NCBI GenBank assembly: GCA_030147455.1
Contig: JASKZU010000279.1
Location: 1-5,299, forward strand
Direction of reading: 5' to 3'
DNA: 5,299 nt
DNA from: Planococcus sp. (in: firmicutes)
GTDB taxonomy: Bacteria; Bacillota; Bacilli; Bacillales_A; Planococcaceae
A model generated the notes under the pieces. That model saw only the letters and a program-made list of their open reading frames with translations. It searched no databases and was not told the origin of the DNA. The position numbers were made by a program, and so were the translations under genes. Positions 4,384 to 5,299 of this stretch are shown here, piece by piece. Numbering within the stretch: position 1 is the first letter of the stretch; each line of letters begins with the position of its first letter.

Positions 4384-5299
4384 TTAATTAACGGATTCCA
4401 TTTGTTTCTTTTTTGCCGCTCGGTCTGCTTTTCGCTGTCTGCCTTTTTTCCAGACAACCCATAAAAAGCCCATGAAAATTAAGTACATCAATCCAAGCGT
4501 GACAATATAGGCCGTATTCAGTCCTCTTTTTTCTGTGATGTGATACGTTTCTGCAAGCTCGCGGTCCAGCGTCAGCCGGTATTCGCCGTTGTCATTCGGC
4601 CGAACGATATCGTTTTCAAATAGGCCGCGCAGTTCCATTCCTTCTTCAACTACGCCTGGAGCAAGCGTCAGGTTTTTTGTTACGGAAGAGTTGTTGATCG
4701 CAATGATCCACGCTTCTTCGTCATTGGAACGCTTGAAGACCATCCATCCGTCTTCTTCATGCAGCATTTCAAAATCGCCTGTGCGTAGTGCTTCTGACGA
4801 ATTGCGCAGCAAGTTTAAGTTTGTAATATAGTCGATCAAATCTTTTTCGACTGCCATATCCAGAATTTGATGCGATTCCGGAAGTGCTTCGCCATTCATC
4901 GCCGTTTCCGAACCATATTGAACGACCGGGATTCCCGGCATCGTCAGCAGCTGTGCGAACAGCATGCGCCAACGCGTCGGCGGGTATCCGCGCGCTTCCA
5001 CAATATCCGCTGTAAAGCGCGAACCCGCAAGCGAATCGGTGCGAATCAGTTTTCCTGAAGACTGCTCCATCAAATTGGGAAGTTCAGTCAGCGGCTCATC
5101 AAACATGCGGTAGCTTTCCCGCAAAGCTTCCTCGACTCCTGGCTGCACGACTGCGTCAAAGCCTGCTTGCGCTTCCATTTCTGCATCAGCCAGCATATAA
5201 AAATCGCCATCGCTTTTCATTTCTTCAGAAAAGCGCTCAATAAACGCAGCATTGAGCTCGGCAGACTGCTGCAGGCGCACGCCGTCTACCGGATAATCG
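4384..5299 (-). CDS. GH13 alpha-amylase-like protein, C-terminally membrane-anchored, 5' end outside window; catalytic motifs degenerate
   Basis: About 304 C-terminal codons of a glycoside hydrolase family 13 protein; translation runs off the right edge. The in-frame GTG at 5280 is internal, because the frame stays open upstream with DYPVDG, the start of GH13 conserved region II. Visible in order: region II as DGVRLQQ (5266-5286), where active enzymes have R-x-D; a region III equivalent FYMLADAEME (5173-5202); a region IV equivalent IRTDSLAGSRF, where NHD is expected; the well-kept MPGIPVVQYGSETAMNG (4891-4941); and the C-terminal beta domain. A hydrophobic segment at 4450-4515 (TAYIVTLGLMYLIFMGFLWVVW) followed by KKGRQRKADRAAKKK predicts one membrane helix with a positive cytoplasmic tail, so the catalytic-type domain should face outward; a signal peptide is expected beyond the window. 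The overall pattern matches membrane-anchored amylases of Bacillales. With the Asp nucleophile replaced by Gln, starch hydrolysis is doubtful; a binding or scaffold role is possible. No frameshift is seen, so it does not look like a simple decayed pseudogene. Confidence 0.82.
   Translation of the reverse strand, partial: DYPVDGVRLQQSAELNAAFIERFSEEMKSDGDFYMLADAEMEAQAGFDAVVQPGVEEALRESYRMFDEPLTELPNLMEQSSGKLIRTDSLAGSRFTADIVEARGYPPTRWRMLFAQLLTMPGIPVVQYGSETAMNGEALPESHQILDMAVEKDLIDYITNLNLLRNSSEALRTGDFEMLHEEDGWMVFKRSNDEEAWIIAINNSSVTKNLTLAPGVVEEGMELRGLFENDIVRPNDNGEYRLTLDRELAETYHITEKRGLNTAYIVTLGLMYLIFMGFLWVVWKKGRQRKADRAAKKKQMESVN

Noticed and set aside
5278..5280. GTG as the true start of the GH13-like gene
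   Set aside because: The frame remains open to the window edge and the upstream codons (D-Y-P-V-D-G) complete GH13 conserved region II; no ribosome site precedes the GTG.
1..5299. Mobile element, CRISPR array, tRNA/rRNA or riboswitch
   Set aside because: No transposase or integrase frame, direct repeat arrays, cloverleaf or long structured leader was seen; the only intergenic gaps are short and accounted for.

Overview
The window looks like chromosomal DNA of a low- to mid-GC Gram-positive of the Bacillales, most plausibly a Planococcaceae-type organism. This is inferred from strong AGGAGG-type ribosome binding sites, the yitU/yitV/yitW-like gene set familiar from Bacillus subtilis, a CoA-disulfide reductase (typical of bacillithiol/CoA-using Firmicutes), and a C-terminally membrane-anchored GH13 amylase-like protein of a type found in Bacillales. 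The genus cannot be fixed from this sequence alone. No transposase, phage, CRISPR, tRNA or rRNA signature is visible, and the gene-coding density is high.

Layout, left to right. Positions 1-33 hold only a weak hairpin with a T-run that could end a rightward gene lying outside the window. A leftward pair follows: yitV-like alpha/beta hydrolase (410-1177, minus), then yitW-like DUF59/MIP18 iron-sulfur assembly factor (34-342, minus), separated by 67 nt. A 136-nt divergent intergenic region (1178-1313) carries candidate back-to-back promoters with a 20-bp interrupted palindrome centred between their -35 boxes. Rightward from there runs a tight three-gene operon: a Cof/YitU-type HAD phosphatase (1314-2126), a DegV-family fatty-acid-binding protein (2141-2992) and a CoA-disulfide reductase (3007-4338), with exactly 14 nt between each pair. 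A strong bidirectional terminator (4344-4381) separates this operon from the 3' half of a convergent GH13-type gene (4384 to beyond 5299, minus).

Functionally, the HAD enzyme (probable riboflavin-pathway phosphatase), the FAD-dependent CoA-disulfide reductase and the DUF59 protein suggest a housekeeping neighbourhood around flavin, thiol and Fe-S metabolism, with the DegV protein linking to fatty-acid uptake. That joint role is inference from co-location. The most unusual item is the GH13-like protein at the right edge. The visible part keeps the family fold signatures and a C-terminal membrane anchor, but the usual catalytic nucleophile position reads Gln and the other two catalytic motifs are also degenerate, which suggests a surface-anchored pseudoenzyme or a highly divergent amylase. 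I found no clear novel multi-gene system here.
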